A DNA stretch of 64,000 nt from Thermovibrio ammonificans HB-1 (GTDB lineage Bacteria; Aquificota; Aquificia; Desulfurobacteriales; Desulfurobacteriaceae). The notes beneath the pieces were generated by a model that was not told the origin of the DNA, made no database searches, and saw only the letters and a list, made by a program, of their open reading frames with translations. The position numbers and the translations under genes are program-made. Location: contig NC_014926.1 of assembly GCF_000185805.1 (NCBI RefSeq), positions 1,103,501 to 1,167,500 of the forward strand, read 5' to 3'. This document shows, in pieces, positions 63,327-64,000 of the stretch (position 1 is the stretch's first letter; the number at the start of each line of letters is the position of its first letter).

Positions 63327-64000
63327 ATTTAAATCCCACTTGTTCAGATAAAACGTGCCCTGTTAACGGTTGGCCGAAGGTTAAGAAAGGTTTAAATCCC
63401 ACTTGTTCAAATAAAACTCCTCCAGGGTTAGCCTCAGGAGCTCAGGGTCAAATTTCGTTTAAATCCCACTTGTTCAAATAAAACCGCCACAACACGGACA
63501 TTTAAACTCTTCTGCTCTAAAAGTTTAAATCCCACTTGTTCAAATAAAACCTCCAAAACTCCCGGCCTGAGCCTCCCCGTATATTGCAAGTTTAAATCCC
63601 ACTTGTTCAAATAAAACACTTTTCTATTGCGCTGTAAGCCTCAGCTATCACGTTGTTTAAATCCCACTTGTTCAAATAAAACTAGGTGAAAACGCCTCAA
63701 TAGCAAGCTTTTATCGTTGGTTTAAATCCCACTTGTTCAAATAAAACCGAAATAATAGAGTTAGCGACAAAGATTTTCGACAGAAGTTTAAATCCCACTT
63801 GTTCAAATAAAACGGGCAAGGGCAAAGTTTGGAAAATTCAATTGCCGAGTGGTTTAAATCCCACTTGTTCAAATAAAACTGGAAGCTCAACAAGGAGCAG
63901 ATGAAGGCGAAAAAACGTTTAAATCCCACTTGTTCAAATAAAACACTACTGGGAACAGTCCAGTCAGACTGGAAGGGAACGTTTAAATCCCACTTGTTCA
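63327..64000 (-). CRISPR. CRISPR array, 11 repeats visible, continues past the window
   Basis: A 28-base repeat, written on the + strand as GTTTAAATCCCACTT followed by GTTCAAATAAAAC, starts at 63327, 63390, 63457, 63523, 63590, 63655, 63720, 63786, 63852, 63917 and 63981 (the last cut at 20 bases). Ten spacers measure 35, 39, 38, 39, 37, 37, 38, 38, 37 and 36 bases and are all different. The 63327 copy differs at two positions (first base A; G in TTCAGAT); the others I read are identical. On the minus strand the repeat ends ATTTAAAC, like the 8-base 5' handle of type I-B and III crRNAs, so transcription is probably right-to-left with the leader outside the window. No cas genes are in view, so the type is unknown. 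Confidence 0.97.

Noticed and set aside
63296..63929. Open frames of 61-72 codons across the CRISPR region
   Set aside because: They are made of repeat translations (YLNKWDLN recurring) and are not genes.

Overview
The window looks like a chromosomal segment of a thermophilic, hydrogen-oxidising Gram-negative bacterium. The best guess is the Aquificota/Desulfurobacteriia (Thermovibrio- or Desulfurobacterium-like). This rests on a membrane-anchored [NiFe]-hydrogenase operon, a menaquinone-type methyltransferase, flavodiiron protein plus rubredoxin, a c-type haem peroxidase, LPS export genes (lptABC, kdsC), tolC/lolA, a roughly 50% G+C composition by eye with Lys/Glu/Arg-rich proteins, and a CRISPR array with an AT-rich repeat. 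The taxon is inference; no 16S rRNA is present.

Layout. 1-3994 (+): the end of the hydrogenase large subunit, cytochrome b, maturation genes hyaD-hypC-hypA, a UbiE/MenG-like methyltransferase, hypB and a small putative lipoprotein. 4065-6552 (+): an outer-membrane channel and periplasmic adaptor pair without an adjacent inner-membrane pump. 6616-7976 (+): rubredoxin and flavodiiron protein, probably O2/NO detoxification. 7954-10532 (-): exbD, tonB and a voltage-gated K+ channel gene interrupted by an in-frame TAG. exbB diverges on the + strand. 11104-13641 (-): ion transporter and gatB. 13710-19375 (+): class A PBP, gyrA, serS.

19391-40976 is a co-oriented minus-strand block of about 21.6 kb. 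In transcription order it holds trpS, a 30-residue membrane peptide, ribD, a glycosyltransferase-like/TPR protein, a sulfotransferase-like protein, a glycosyltransferase, then fliC, flaG, fliD, fliS, a FliT-like gene and bioD. A tri-haem cytochrome c peroxidase follows. Next come a phosphoesterase with kdsC-lptC-lptA-lptB and a response regulator/histidine kinase pair, and finally a type IV pilus minor-pilin operon with a PilY1-like adhesin. A clear sigma-28 (FliA) promoter for fliC lies inside the end of the glycosyltransferase gene.

41102-45623 (+) is a four-gene envelope operon (COG3014-like lipoprotein, LpoB-like lipoprotein, DUF6844-like periplasmic protein, CsgG-like protein) behind a strong promoter with a perfect dyad at the start site. 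It is the best candidate for a poorly described system. purC and purF are head-to-head. tRNA-Arg(CCG) follows on the minus strand, then ftsL-ftsI, thrS-infC-rpmI-rplT with an ATC start for infC and a hairpin before rplT. A minus-strand group holds rsmD, queD, uvrC and an M29-like aminopeptidase. lolA, a peptide-binding protein, a Rad52-like annealing protein and gyrB follow. The window ends inside a CRISPR array (63327 onward, 35-39 nt spacers). Degenerate repeats at its left end and the predicted crRNA handle both suggest it is transcribed right-to-left from a leader outside the window.

Genes are tightly packed with many 1-29 nt overlaps. At three convergent junctions a hairpin spans the stop codons of both genes, giving compact bidirectional terminators.
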